Source of the DNA: Planctomycetota bacterium
GTDB taxonomy: Bacteria > Planctomycetota > Phycisphaerae > UBA1845 > UTPLA1
Assembly (NCBI GenBank): GCA_003576905.1
Contig: QEVG01000022.1
Coordinates: forward strand, 17,731-81,730
Reading direction: 5' to 3'
Length of the DNA: 64,000 nucleotides
Positions 37,259 to 44,319 of the stretch are shown here, piece by piece. Under the pieces are notes generated by a model, which was given only the letters and a program-made list of their open reading frames with translations, ran no database searches and was not told where the DNA came from. How positions within the stretch are numbered: the stretch's first letter is position 1; every line of letters starts with the position of its first letter. The translations under genes and the position numbers were made by a program.

Positions 37259-37861
37259 TCAGACGGCTGCGACGCTCGATGAGAAATTCCAGCGGGCCAG
37301 TTCCTCGGCGATTGCGACGTACTTTCCGTGGCGGTCGCCGTGATTCGCTCCATGTTCCAGGCGCTCAAATGCGTCGAGCAGTTGCGACTTCTGCCGAGCG
37401 CTCAGGACGTTTTCCGCCACCACGAAGAGGATGTTGTCCTCCTTCTGAATGTGCTGGCGAAGCAGGCAGATGTAATCTCGCGCGGCACTGCGGACGCCGG
37501 CCAGCGCGGCCGCGTCGCCGTTCGCCGCGGCGTCGATGCCGGCGAGCATGTTTCCGATGCAGGTTCGGCCTGCGTCGTGCTCGTGAAGCATGCAGCCGAT
37601 GGGGCCGCCCGCGCGCGGCATGCCCGTGCGTTCGAGCTCCGGAAAGAGGCATTCTTCTTCCTTGGCATGATGGCAGCCGTCGGCGAAGTTGCGGAGGAAA
37701 TCGATCGCCTTGAGCAGGAATGCCTTGTCGAACGCGCCGGACTGAAGCATGCGCTCGACGGCATCGAGGACACGCTCGATGACCCGGTGTTCGCTCATCA
37801 GCACGGCTCGGACCTGTCCTTCTGTGGAATGTTCGTTGCAATGGCACTGGCAGGTACTCAT
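37259..37861 (-). CDS. Hemerythrin-like (HHE) diiron protein
   Basis: A 200-residue four-helix protein with the HHE pattern: His in SEHRVIERVL, HHAKEEECLFPELE, HEHDAG, and HIQKEDNILF. These residues bind a diiron site that reversibly binds oxygen or NO. A Cys/His-rich N-terminus (CQCHCNEH) is unusual and could bind metal. It sits between the nxrA-side genes and nxrB, three bases after the small unknown gene. A role in NO or oxygen sensing or protection of the iron-sulfur subunits during assembly is plausible but not shown. Confidence 0.88.
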   Translation of the reverse strand: MSTCQCHCNEHSTEGQVRAVLMSEHRVIERVLDAVERMLQSGAFDKAFLLKAIDFLRNFADGCHHAKEEECLFPELERTGMPRAGGPIGCMLHEHDAGRTCIGNMLAGIDAAANGDAAALAGVRSAARDYICLLRQHIQKEDNILFVVAENVLSARQKSQLLDAFERLEHGANHGDRHGKYVAIAEELARWNFSSSVAAV

Positions 37862-37864
37862 GTC

Positions 37865-38194
37865 TTACTCCTTGCTTTCGAGAACCGGCAGGCGGATGCC
37901 CGTTTCGGGGATGTTGTCGACGGATACCCGCGTTGACCGGGGGCCGCGACTCAGGAAACAGCCGTCGATCAGCGCGGCGATCGCGTCGCGGCCAAGCTGC
38001 GTGACCGCCATGCGCGGACCCGCAAAGTCAGGCCGCAGGAAAAGCTCCATGATTCCCTTCGGGCTGAAGCCCAAGCGCGCATACTCCTCGATGAAGCAGA
38101 TCGCCATCTCGCGAGAGGCGTTGGCGTCGTCGGTCTCGATCTCGACGCCGTGAAGCGTCATGGGATCGGTTGCGTCGGGGTCGTTAAAGGGCAT
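37865..38194 (-). CDS. Small conserved-looking protein of unknown function in nxr-like operon
   Basis: A 109-residue acidic soluble protein (MPFNDPDATDPMTLHGVEIE) with no membrane segment or cysteine pair that would suggest a cluster site. Its middle, AICFIEEYARLGFSPKGIM, looks like a helix pair. It lies 18 bases after the nxrA-like gene and three bases before the hemerythrin gene, so it is certainly in the operon. I do not recognise it. Confidence 0.7.
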   Translation of the reverse strand: MPFNDPDATDPMTLHGVEIETDDANASREMAICFIEEYARLGFSPKGIMELFLRPDFAGPRMAVTQLGRDAIAALIDGCFLSRGPRSTRVSVDNIPETGIRLPVLESKE

Positions 38195-38212
38195 GAGCGC
38201 ATCTCCACCGAA

Positions 38213-41200
38213 TCAGAAGTCCTCGAATACGGGCTGGTCGCCCGCGGCGGGCTCTCCGACGAACTCGCCGGCGAGGTATTTCTTCATCACATCGCTTTCA
38301 CTGCCGGGCGACATTCCGGTCGTCGCGGGCAGCCAGATTCCTTTTCCGCCGAGCCCGCCGTCCTCCGCCTTGACAACGCGGACAAGTGTTTCCTTCGGCA
38401 CGGTGTTAATGGCATGGTTGTCGGCCTCGCCGCCGAAGATGAAGCCCATGAAGACCTTGGCCTTGTGGAAGAGCGAGTCGGTCTGGTGCATGGGCATGTG
38501 CCAGTTGCGCGTGATGCTCTGCTGCGAGCCGTAGCGCAGGTTCGCCTGATAGCCGTCGTCGGAGAGCGCGCGGCCGTCAGGGCGCGTCTCGTGCGCCTTG
38601 ACGCTTTTTTCGGTGGCGATGTACGGCGCGTGCTTGATCATGATGACGCTGTAGGGATAGGCCGGGTTGTAGGTGGCCCGGAGCATGAGCCGCGCGACCT
38701 TGTAGAACGGGTCGTCCGGGCGAGCGCCGACATAGGGCCGATCGGCCGGGTTCGCGTCGACATAGACGTAGTCACCGTTGTTGATGCCCAGGTCCCGGGC
38801 GGCCTGCGGGTTAATGTGAAGCTGGTGCTCTCCGACGTAGGGAGCGCGGCGGTCCATTCGGTGCGGATCGCCGAAGTTGCTGTCGTAGATCATGTGCCAG
38901 TCGACGTTGCTCCAGCTCGAATGCACGCGGTGGCGGGTCTTGGGCGTCACCGCGAAGAAGCGATACCCCTTCTCCCAGAGAAAGTTCTTCGTCTGCTTGA
39001 CCTGCTTCCATGGAAGCTTGATGTTGCGAACGGTCCGCTCGTCCCAGTGCTCGGCCTCCGGAGCGATGCCGTAGTCGTCGGGGCGCACGTACGGGTTGCT
39101 GGAGACAATCACGTTGGGCAGGTAGGGCGTCGCTTCGGTGCCTTCGCGATGGACGATGAAGTTTTCCCCGTACTCGATGGCCTCCGGCACGTCGGAGTAG
39201 GCATGCAGCCGCCCGGTGTCCGTGTGGAAAGGCTGGCTGTCGTGGATTTGCTCCCAGAAGGGAATGCGAGGATAGGTTCGGAAGAGCATCAGGGCCGCGC
39301 CCGGGGGGCCGTATTTGCCGGCCATGATGTCGGAGAGCTGGTAGCCGGCGGTCGTCGTGCAGGTGTCGAGGAGGCGCTGGATATAGACGCCGCGCTTTTT
39401 TTCATGCTCAAACTTGAAGTAGTCGTAGAAGCGCTTGTCGCCCAGTTCGTCGCCGACGGCCCGGCAGATGTTGGCGAGGATCCAGAGATCGTCGCGCGTG
39501 TCGAAGATGGGCTTGATGCCGCCTTTCCAGATTTGCAGGAAGGGGTTGGAACACGACGCCGTGATTTCGAGGTCTTCGAACTCGACCCAACTGTTGGCCG
39601 GGAGGCCGAAATCGGCGTACTGGACCGAGGATGTCATCACGATGTCCTGTGAGATGATCATCTCGATGTTCGGGTTGACGTTCTTGAACATGTCGTAGGC
39701 GTGCTTGGCGTTGTTGAAGAGGTTCACGTTGGTGAACTGCAGCGCCTTGGTCGGCGTCGGCATGTGCGATTTGCCGGTAAAGACCTTGCGTCCCTTCGGC
39801 GTGTTGACAATAAGCGGCCGGTCACCGTGGTTCCAGTAGGCCGGCTCCTCGTCCTTGGTATAGAGGTGGGCGTGGACTTCCTTGCCATGAGCGCCGTCGT
39901 TGAGATTGGGCTCGAAGGGATCCTCGCCGATCCAGCCCTTAAAGCCCGGCCCGGTCTCCTTGCTGCCCTGGAAGAGCGCGGCCTTGTAGTTGCCCGCCCA
40001 GCCGTGCACGCCGGCGCCGGGCTTGCCGATGTTCCCGGTGAGAAGCATGGGCAGGAGGGCGGCACGGTTGGCCTCGGTGGCGTGGAACCAGTGATTGATG
40101 CCTTCGCCCTGATGAATGGCCACCGGACCGCCAGTGCGGGTCACTTCCCAGATGTCAGCCGCAAGGCGCTGAATCATTTCCTTTGGGCAGTGCGTGATGT
40201 CCGCGACGCTTTCGAGGTCGTAGTCCTGGAGGTGAATCTGGTACATCGACCAGAGCGTCATGACTTCCACTTCGCTGCCGTCGACGAGCTTGATTTTCCA
40301 CTTGCCCTCGATGGCCGGATCAATCTTCCTTGCGTCGAGCTTCTTTCCGACATCGTCGCGCGTGATGGCGGCTGGTTTGTTCGTCGCCTGATCCCAGACG
40401 ACCCGATCGCCGATCTGGGCATACTGCTCATCCGTCAGGCCCTGAACTTTGAAGCTGACGCCGTCCTTCGTGAGGGCGTTCTTGTATCCGGGGAACACTT
40501 CGTCGGCGCGGAGCCGCTTGAGGTTGTCGCAGCGGACCAGCAGCGGGAAATCCGTGAACTGCCTCACGAATCCCGGGTCGTACCACTTGTTGTCCATCAT
40601 CAGCCGCGTGACGCCAAGCCAGAGGGCGGCGTCCGTCGCCGGACGGATGGGCATCCAGTAGTCGGCCTTAGTGCTGGGTGCGCCGTATTCCGGAGCGATG
40701 ACGACAATCCGCCCCCCGCGCTCCATGCACTCGATGAACCAGTGGGAATCGGGGAGCTTGTTCTCCACGAGGTTCTTGCCGTCCATGATGATCAGCTTGC
40801 TGAAGCGAAGGTCGTTGAAGTCGCAGTCGGAGTTCTGGAGGCCGTGGACCCAGGGCTGGCCGGGCGTCTGATCCCCGTGCCAGGTGTAATTGCTCCAGTT
40901 CCGACCGCCCTTGGCCTGATCGGGCCCGACCTTTCGGATGATCGAGTCGAGCAGGGCCATCGAGTTGTTCAGCCGATACATGCCGTACTTGCCTATGACG
41001 CCGAGCAGGCCCATGCCGCCGCGCATCTTGAAGGTGCGCGTGCCCGCGCCGCCCATGGCTTCGATCATTTCTTCGGGATAGCCCTGGTCGCGCAGAATTT
41101 TCGCGCCCGCCTCTCCGCTGTAGCGCTTGGCGATGGCGATGTAACCCCTGGCGATGTACTTCAGGGCGCTGTCCCAGTCGATGCGGACGTGGACGTCCGT

Positions 41201-41710
41201 GCCGCGGCTGTCGAACTTGTACTTGGACTTGTTCTCCGGCGTCAGGTCGGGGAAGCCGTCGTCGGCCCACTGCTTCCAGCCCTTGCGGATGATGGGGTGC
41301 TTGAGGCGATACGGACCGTAGATGAGGCGGTGATAGGTGTACCCTTTGGCGCACTGCCGCGGATTCCAATTCGGCGTCGCGTGGTGGCCGTAGATATCGC
41401 TGTAGGTCTCGTAGTCGTACTGCGCGCCCATGCGAACGATGACGCCGTTGCGCGTGTAGGCCTTCACGCGACAGGCATGGGTGTCATTGGGTGAGCAGAC
41501 CCAGCTGAACGAGCCGTCGTAACTGTACTGGTCGCGGTAGATCTTCTCCCAGTCGCGGGCCGGGTATCCGGCCAGCGGGTTGACGACATCGGGCCGCGCG
41601 GCCAGAGCACTGAGTGACCAGCTCAGGACGCCGCTTCCGCCCGCCGCCAGGACGCAACTGGTCTGGATGAATTGCCGCCGAGTGGGTTCGTTTCGGTGCG
41701 GGTCAGACAT
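38213..41710 (-). CDS. nxrA: Nitrite oxidoreductase/nitrate reductase-like molybdopterin subunit (NxrA), Tat-exported
   Basis: An 1165-residue type II DMSO-reductase-family protein. The N-terminus has a twin-arginine leader (TRRQFIQTS, Arg11-Arg12, then a hydrophobic stretch), so the active site faces the periplasm, as in Nitrospira and anammox NXR and unlike cytoplasmic NarG. The first cluster region is WVCSPNDTHACRVKAY followed by NPRQCAKG. Other family segments include GMGLLGVIGKYGMYR, DCDFNDLRFSKLIIMDGKNL and VAIHQGEGINHWFHATEANR. It would interconvert nitrite and nitrate, or reduce another oxyanion such as chlorate or selenate. GGAG lies seven bases before the ATG. It follows the gamma-subunit gene by 36 bases. 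Confidence 0.9.
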   Translation of the reverse strand: MSDPHRNEPTRRQFIQTSCVLAAGGSGVLSWSLSALAARPDVVNPLAGYPARDWEKIYRDQYSYDGSFSWVCSPNDTHACRVKAYTRNGVIVRMGAQYDYETYSDIYGHHATPNWNPRQCAKGYTYHRLIYGPYRLKHPIIRKGWKQWADDGFPDLTPENKSKYKFDSRGTDVHVRIDWDSALKYIARGYIAIAKRYSGEAGAKILRDQGYPEEMIEAMGGAGTRTFKMRGGMGLLGVIGKYGMYRLNNSMALLDSIIRKVGPDQAKGGRNWSNYTWHGDQTPGQPWVHGLQNSDCDFNDLRFSKLIIMDGKNLVENKLPDSHWFIECMERGGRIVVIAPEYGAPSTKADYWMPIRPATDAALWLGVTRLMMDNKWYDPGFVRQFTDFPLLVRCDNLKRLRADEVFPGYKNALTKDGVSFKVQGLTDEQYAQIGDRVVWDQATNKPAAITRDDVGKKLDARKIDPAIEGKWKIKLVDGSEVEVMTLWSMYQIHLQDYDLESVADITHCPKEMIQRLAADIWEVTRTGGPVAIHQGEGINHWFHATEANRAALLPMLLTGNIGKPGAGVHGWAGNYKAALFQGSKETGPGFKGWIGEDPFEPNLNDGAHGKEVHAHLYTKDEEPAYWNHGDRPLIVNTPKGRKVFTGKSHMPTPTKALQFTNVNLFNNAKHAYDMFKNVNPNIEMIISQDIVMTSSVQYADFGLPANSWVEFEDLEITASCSNPFLQIWKGGIKPIFDTRDDLWILANICRAVGDELGDKRFYDYFKFEHEKKRGVYIQRLLDTCTTTAGYQLSDIMAGKYGPPGAALMLFRTYPRIPFWEQIHDSQPFHTDTGRLHAYSDVPEAIEYGENFIVHREGTEATPYLPNVIVSSNPYVRPDDYGIAPEAEHWDERTVRNIKLPWKQVKQTKNFLWEKGYRFFAVTPKTRHRVHSSWSNVDWHMIYDSNFGDPHRMDRRAPYVGEHQLHINPQAARDLGINNGDYVYVDANPADRPYVGARPDDPFYKVARLMLRATYNPAYPYSVIMIKHAPYIATEKSVKAHETRPDGRALSDDGYQANLRYGSQQSITRNWHMPMHQTDSLFHKAKVFMGFIFGGEADNHAINTVPKETLVRVVKAEDGGLGGKGIWLPATTGMSPGSESDVMKKYLAGEFVGEPAAGDQPVFEDF

Positions 41711-41746
41711 TTTTCGTCTCCGCCAAGGGCGCGTCGGGCGCCGCGG

Positions 41747-43525
41747 TCATTCGATAACCATTTTCTGCCAGATGCTGATGCTCTTTTTTCCGTCGCGATC
41801 TCCGGCGCTGCCGTCCCAGATGGCGAAGGAGACGGGCAGATAATCGCCGGACTTGAAGGCACGCTCGGCGTCGCCGTTCTGTACCGAGCCATGATCGCAG
41901 GGAAGCGCGAGGGTCCGCTGGAGCTGGACCGACCAGACTCCGCGCGCGTAGGCCGCGCTTCCCTGGACGAGCTGCATCATGGGTGGCTTACCGGCGAGCG
42001 TGCCGGGTCCGCGGGCGGTCAGGCACTCGACCGGCGTCTTGAGGGTGGGATCGGCGACCAGATTGTCGGCGCCCCACGCGGTGATGTAAGTCGGGTTGTG
42101 CTCGGCGACATTGCCGTGCGGCCAGTCAACGACGGACATGTCCGGAGATCGAACCGGGCACTCGGCGTACATATCGGCCACGCCGTCGGGGAACGCGGCG
42201 TCGACGTCCTGGTAGCCGGACGCGATGTTCTTCTGGCGGTCCGCCTTCCACATCCAGATGTTGACGCCGCCGTGGTTGTTGCGGTCACCCATGTAGAAAG
42301 GCGGATCGGGCGCGAGGGCGAACTGAATCGCAACGGCGTCTCGAAACTCATCGACGCGCACGGCGCGCTCGTCTCGAGTCTGGTCGAGCCAGGACAGCCG
42401 GAACGCAATCTCGTTTCCATCGTGAAGCGACTGTACGACTACGCCTTCAACCCGCTCGTCGAGCCACCACAGAGGCATCATGGCGACATACAAGGGCTTC
42501 GCCCGGTTCCAGGCTTCGTCCGTCGGTCCGGCGGGAAGCGACTCGACGCGGGAGGCCGTGAACGAACCCTGGCGAAGCTGGGCGCGATCCTGCGAACCGG
42601 CGCGGGCCAGGGACTGGACATAGTGAATCAGGTCCCACATGTCGGCGGGGGTGTAGGTGTCCTCGTAGGCAGGCATGGGTGTGCCGGGTATGCCAAGGAC
42701 GATTCGGGCATACAGGGATGGGCCGTCCATCCCGCCTTTGAAGATGCCGTTGACGAAGGACCGCGGGGGCGTGGGGAATCCTTCGTCGTCGAACTTGACG
42801 GCCTCTGCCACGGGGTGACCGTCGATGCCGTGACAGGAGGCGCAGGCCTCGAGGTATATGCGGCGGCCGTTGAACCAGCGCAGGTCGTCAAAGGGGGCTT
42901 CTGAGGGAATCACGATCGGCGTGCCGGGCGTGGTTCGCTCGGCGAAGACGGTTGACGCTTCGGCCTCCTGATAGGTTCCGTCCTCAAGGCCGGCGGCGAG
43001 TTCAATCGTGACGGCGGCGTCGCGAATGTACTTTACCCATGCGACCAGCGCCTTCAGATCAGCCTCGGGCAGGTGTCCCCACGGTGGCATTGCGGAGCCC
43101 GGCATGCCCCGCGTGATGACGCGGAGGATATCCTCGTCGTTCGGAACGCGGTTGTCGGTCGTGACGAGCTTGAACTTGCCCTTCTGGAAGTTGCGCGGGC
43201 GGGGGTTCATCAGGTAGGCGAAGCGGCCTGCCCCGTCGCCGGCGTCGCCGTGGCACAGGGCGCACTGCCGAGCGAACAGCACCTGGCCGCGCTGGAGTTC
43301 GGGGGTCAGGCTCGGCGGGGCGGCGCTCGGCGAGGGGGGAGCCTCGCCGGCGCCCCGCGGGTTTGAAACGGGTTGCATGTCGCGCGGGGCGGCGTCGTTT
43401 CTGGAGACTGCGACGGGCGCGCCCTGGGGGGAGCGGAGGTCGAAATACCCCGCGACGACGACGGAAGTCATCAGGAAGATCCAGAGTATGGGAAGTACGT
43501 GTGTCTTGAAGCGGAGTCGGTTCAT
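41747..43525 (-). CDS. Dihaem cytochrome c fused to NxrC/EbdC-like heme b gamma subunit
   Basis: A 592-residue periplasmic protein anchored by one N-terminal helix (PILWIFLMTSVVVAGYF). Two cytochrome c domains follow, with CALCH at 88-92 and CASCH at 228-232 and later Met-Pro segments (GSAMPPWG, GTPMPAYEDT). From about 350 the chain becomes a beta-rich domain of the ethylbenzene-dehydrogenase/NXR gamma family, with NIWMWKADRQ and the final DGKKSISIWQKM, which binds a heme b. The fusion would conduct electrons from the NxrB clusters through heme b to two hemes c. GAGG lies six bases before the ATG chosen; an ATG seven codons earlier is less well placed. First gene of the operon. Confidence 0.88.
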   Translation of the reverse strand: MNRLRFKTHVLPILWIFLMTSVVVAGYFDLRSPQGAPVAVSRNDAAPRDMQPVSNPRGAGEAPPSPSAAPPSLTPELQRGQVLFARQCALCHGDAGDGAGRFAYLMNPRPRNFQKGKFKLVTTDNRVPNDEDILRVITRGMPGSAMPPWGHLPEADLKALVAWVKYIRDAAVTIELAAGLEDGTYQEAEASTVFAERTTPGTPIVIPSEAPFDDLRWFNGRRIYLEACASCHGIDGHPVAEAVKFDDEGFPTPPRSFVNGIFKGGMDGPSLYARIVLGIPGTPMPAYEDTYTPADMWDLIHYVQSLARAGSQDRAQLRQGSFTASRVESLPAGPTDEAWNRAKPLYVAMMPLWWLDERVEGVVVQSLHDGNEIAFRLSWLDQTRDERAVRVDEFRDAVAIQFALAPDPPFYMGDRNNHGGVNIWMWKADRQKNIASGYQDVDAAFPDGVADMYAECPVRSPDMSVVDWPHGNVAEHNPTYITAWGADNLVADPTLKTPVECLTARGPGTLAGKPPMMQLVQGSAAYARGVWSVQLQRTLALPCDHGSVQNGDAERAFKSGDYLPVSFAIWDGSAGDRDGKKSISIWQKMVIE

Positions 43526-43553
43526 GGCATCCTCGCTTTGAGCCATCGCCGGT

Positions 43554-43582
43554 TATTATATATTTCTTGATCTACATATCAA
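43554..43582 (-). promoter_or_regulatory. Sigma-70-type promoter of the nxr-like operon
   Basis: On the minus strand TTGATA (43582-43577) and TATAAT (43559-43554) are exactly 17 bases apart, 29 bases ahead of the gamma-subunit ATG. This is close to a perfect housekeeping promoter. The -35 hexamer is one arm of the shared palindrome, so the promoter is probably controlled by repression. Confidence 0.75.
43567..43582. promoter_or_regulatory. Shared 16-bp palindrome, copy A (nxr-like operon)
   Basis: TTGATCTACATATCAA: arms TTGAT and ATCAA around six bases. It covers the -35 box and part of the spacer of the promoter above. Two further copies lie ahead of the NapH-like and pentahaem genes. Confidence 0.7.
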
Positions 43583-43613
43583 CAATTGAGTCAAAAAAAA
43601 CGGTTCCGCTTTC

Positions 43614-44024
43614 CTATCTTCCGCGGCCGCCCAGACCCTCCATCCCGACGTCTCCCAGGGTCACCTTCTCGAGCATTTCCCGGTAGGCCCGGGAAATGGG
43701 TTTCCAGAACTCGTGAAAGCCGCAGGGGTGGTCGTCGTGGCACCGCGGCTGGCCGAAGGGGCAGCGCGACCGGTCCAGGACATCGTCAAAGGGGGCCAAC
43801 ACCTGAATCAGCTTGATCTTGTGGGCGGGTTTGGCGAGACGAAAGCCGCCCCCGACGCCGCGGGCGGATTCGAGCAGGCCCTCGCGCACGGCGTCGCGGA
43901 GGATGTGAGAGAGGTATTGTGCCGGAACCCCGGTCTTGGCGGCGATTTCCCGCGCCAGGACCGGGTGCTCGTCGGATTTACCGGCCACGTAAACCAGGGC
44001 GCGAAGGGCGTATTGTGCGGTCAT
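43614..44024 (-). CDS. Rrf2-family transcriptional regulator (iron-sulfur sensor type)
   Basis: A 136-residue winged-helix protein starting MTAQYALRALVYVA, with helix-turn-helix VLAREIAAKTGVPAQYLSHI and wing GVGGGFRLAKPA. Three cysteines in CPFGQPRCHDDHPC are placed as the cluster ligands of NsrR and IscR, so it could sense NO, oxygen or cluster supply. It lies just upstream of the nxr-like promoter and between copies A and B of the shared palindrome, making it the prime candidate for the regulator. The start is not backed by a good ribosome binding site; a GTG three codons earlier is possible. Confidence 0.88.
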   Translation of the reverse strand: MTAQYALRALVYVAGKSDEHPVLAREIAAKTGVPAQYLSHILRDAVREGLLESARGVGGGFRLAKPAHKIKLIQVLAPFDDVLDRSRCPFGQPRCHDDHPCGFHEFWKPISRAYREMLEKVTLGDVGMEGLGGRGR

Positions 44025-44287
44025 CGAGAGCACGGCAATTATGGACCTCCACGTCAAAATATAGATTATCATCCCCCGGCGCGGCCGTCCAGTGTAATTT
44101 CGTACGGGCGCCGCAGGGCGCGCCACCGGCTGGTCACTGGATTTTCCTTCGGAGGTCCGCCTCTGCCGGTGTCTGGAATTCGAGGGCGTCTGAAAAAAGG
44201 GGCGGTCCGGGGGCGTTCCCGCCACCGGGGGGTTGGTTTGTAAAAAAGCGGCGCCGCAATCTGGACTGAAGACTTAAATATGATAAC

Positions 44288-44303
44288 ATGATAAAGATAT
44301 CAA
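44288..44303. promoter_or_regulatory. Shared 16-bp palindrome, copy B (NapH-like TPR gene)
   Basis: ATGATAAAGATATCAA, 16 bases before the ATG of the NapH-like gene. A -10-like TATGAT lies just ahead at 44279-44284 without a good -35, so the palindrome would cover the transcription start. Confidence 0.65.
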
Positions 44304-44319
44304 TACTAGAGGCGCCGCC

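Noticed and set aside
39701..41494. A long open frame antisense to nxrA
   Set aside because: Mirror of a strongly coding strand; no motif, no ribosome binding site.
43567..43582. FNR/CRP-type box (TTGAT...ATCAA)
   Set aside because: The arms match FNR half-sites, but FNR spacing is four bases and here it is six in all three copies; no FNR gene is in the window, whereas Rrf2 genes are.
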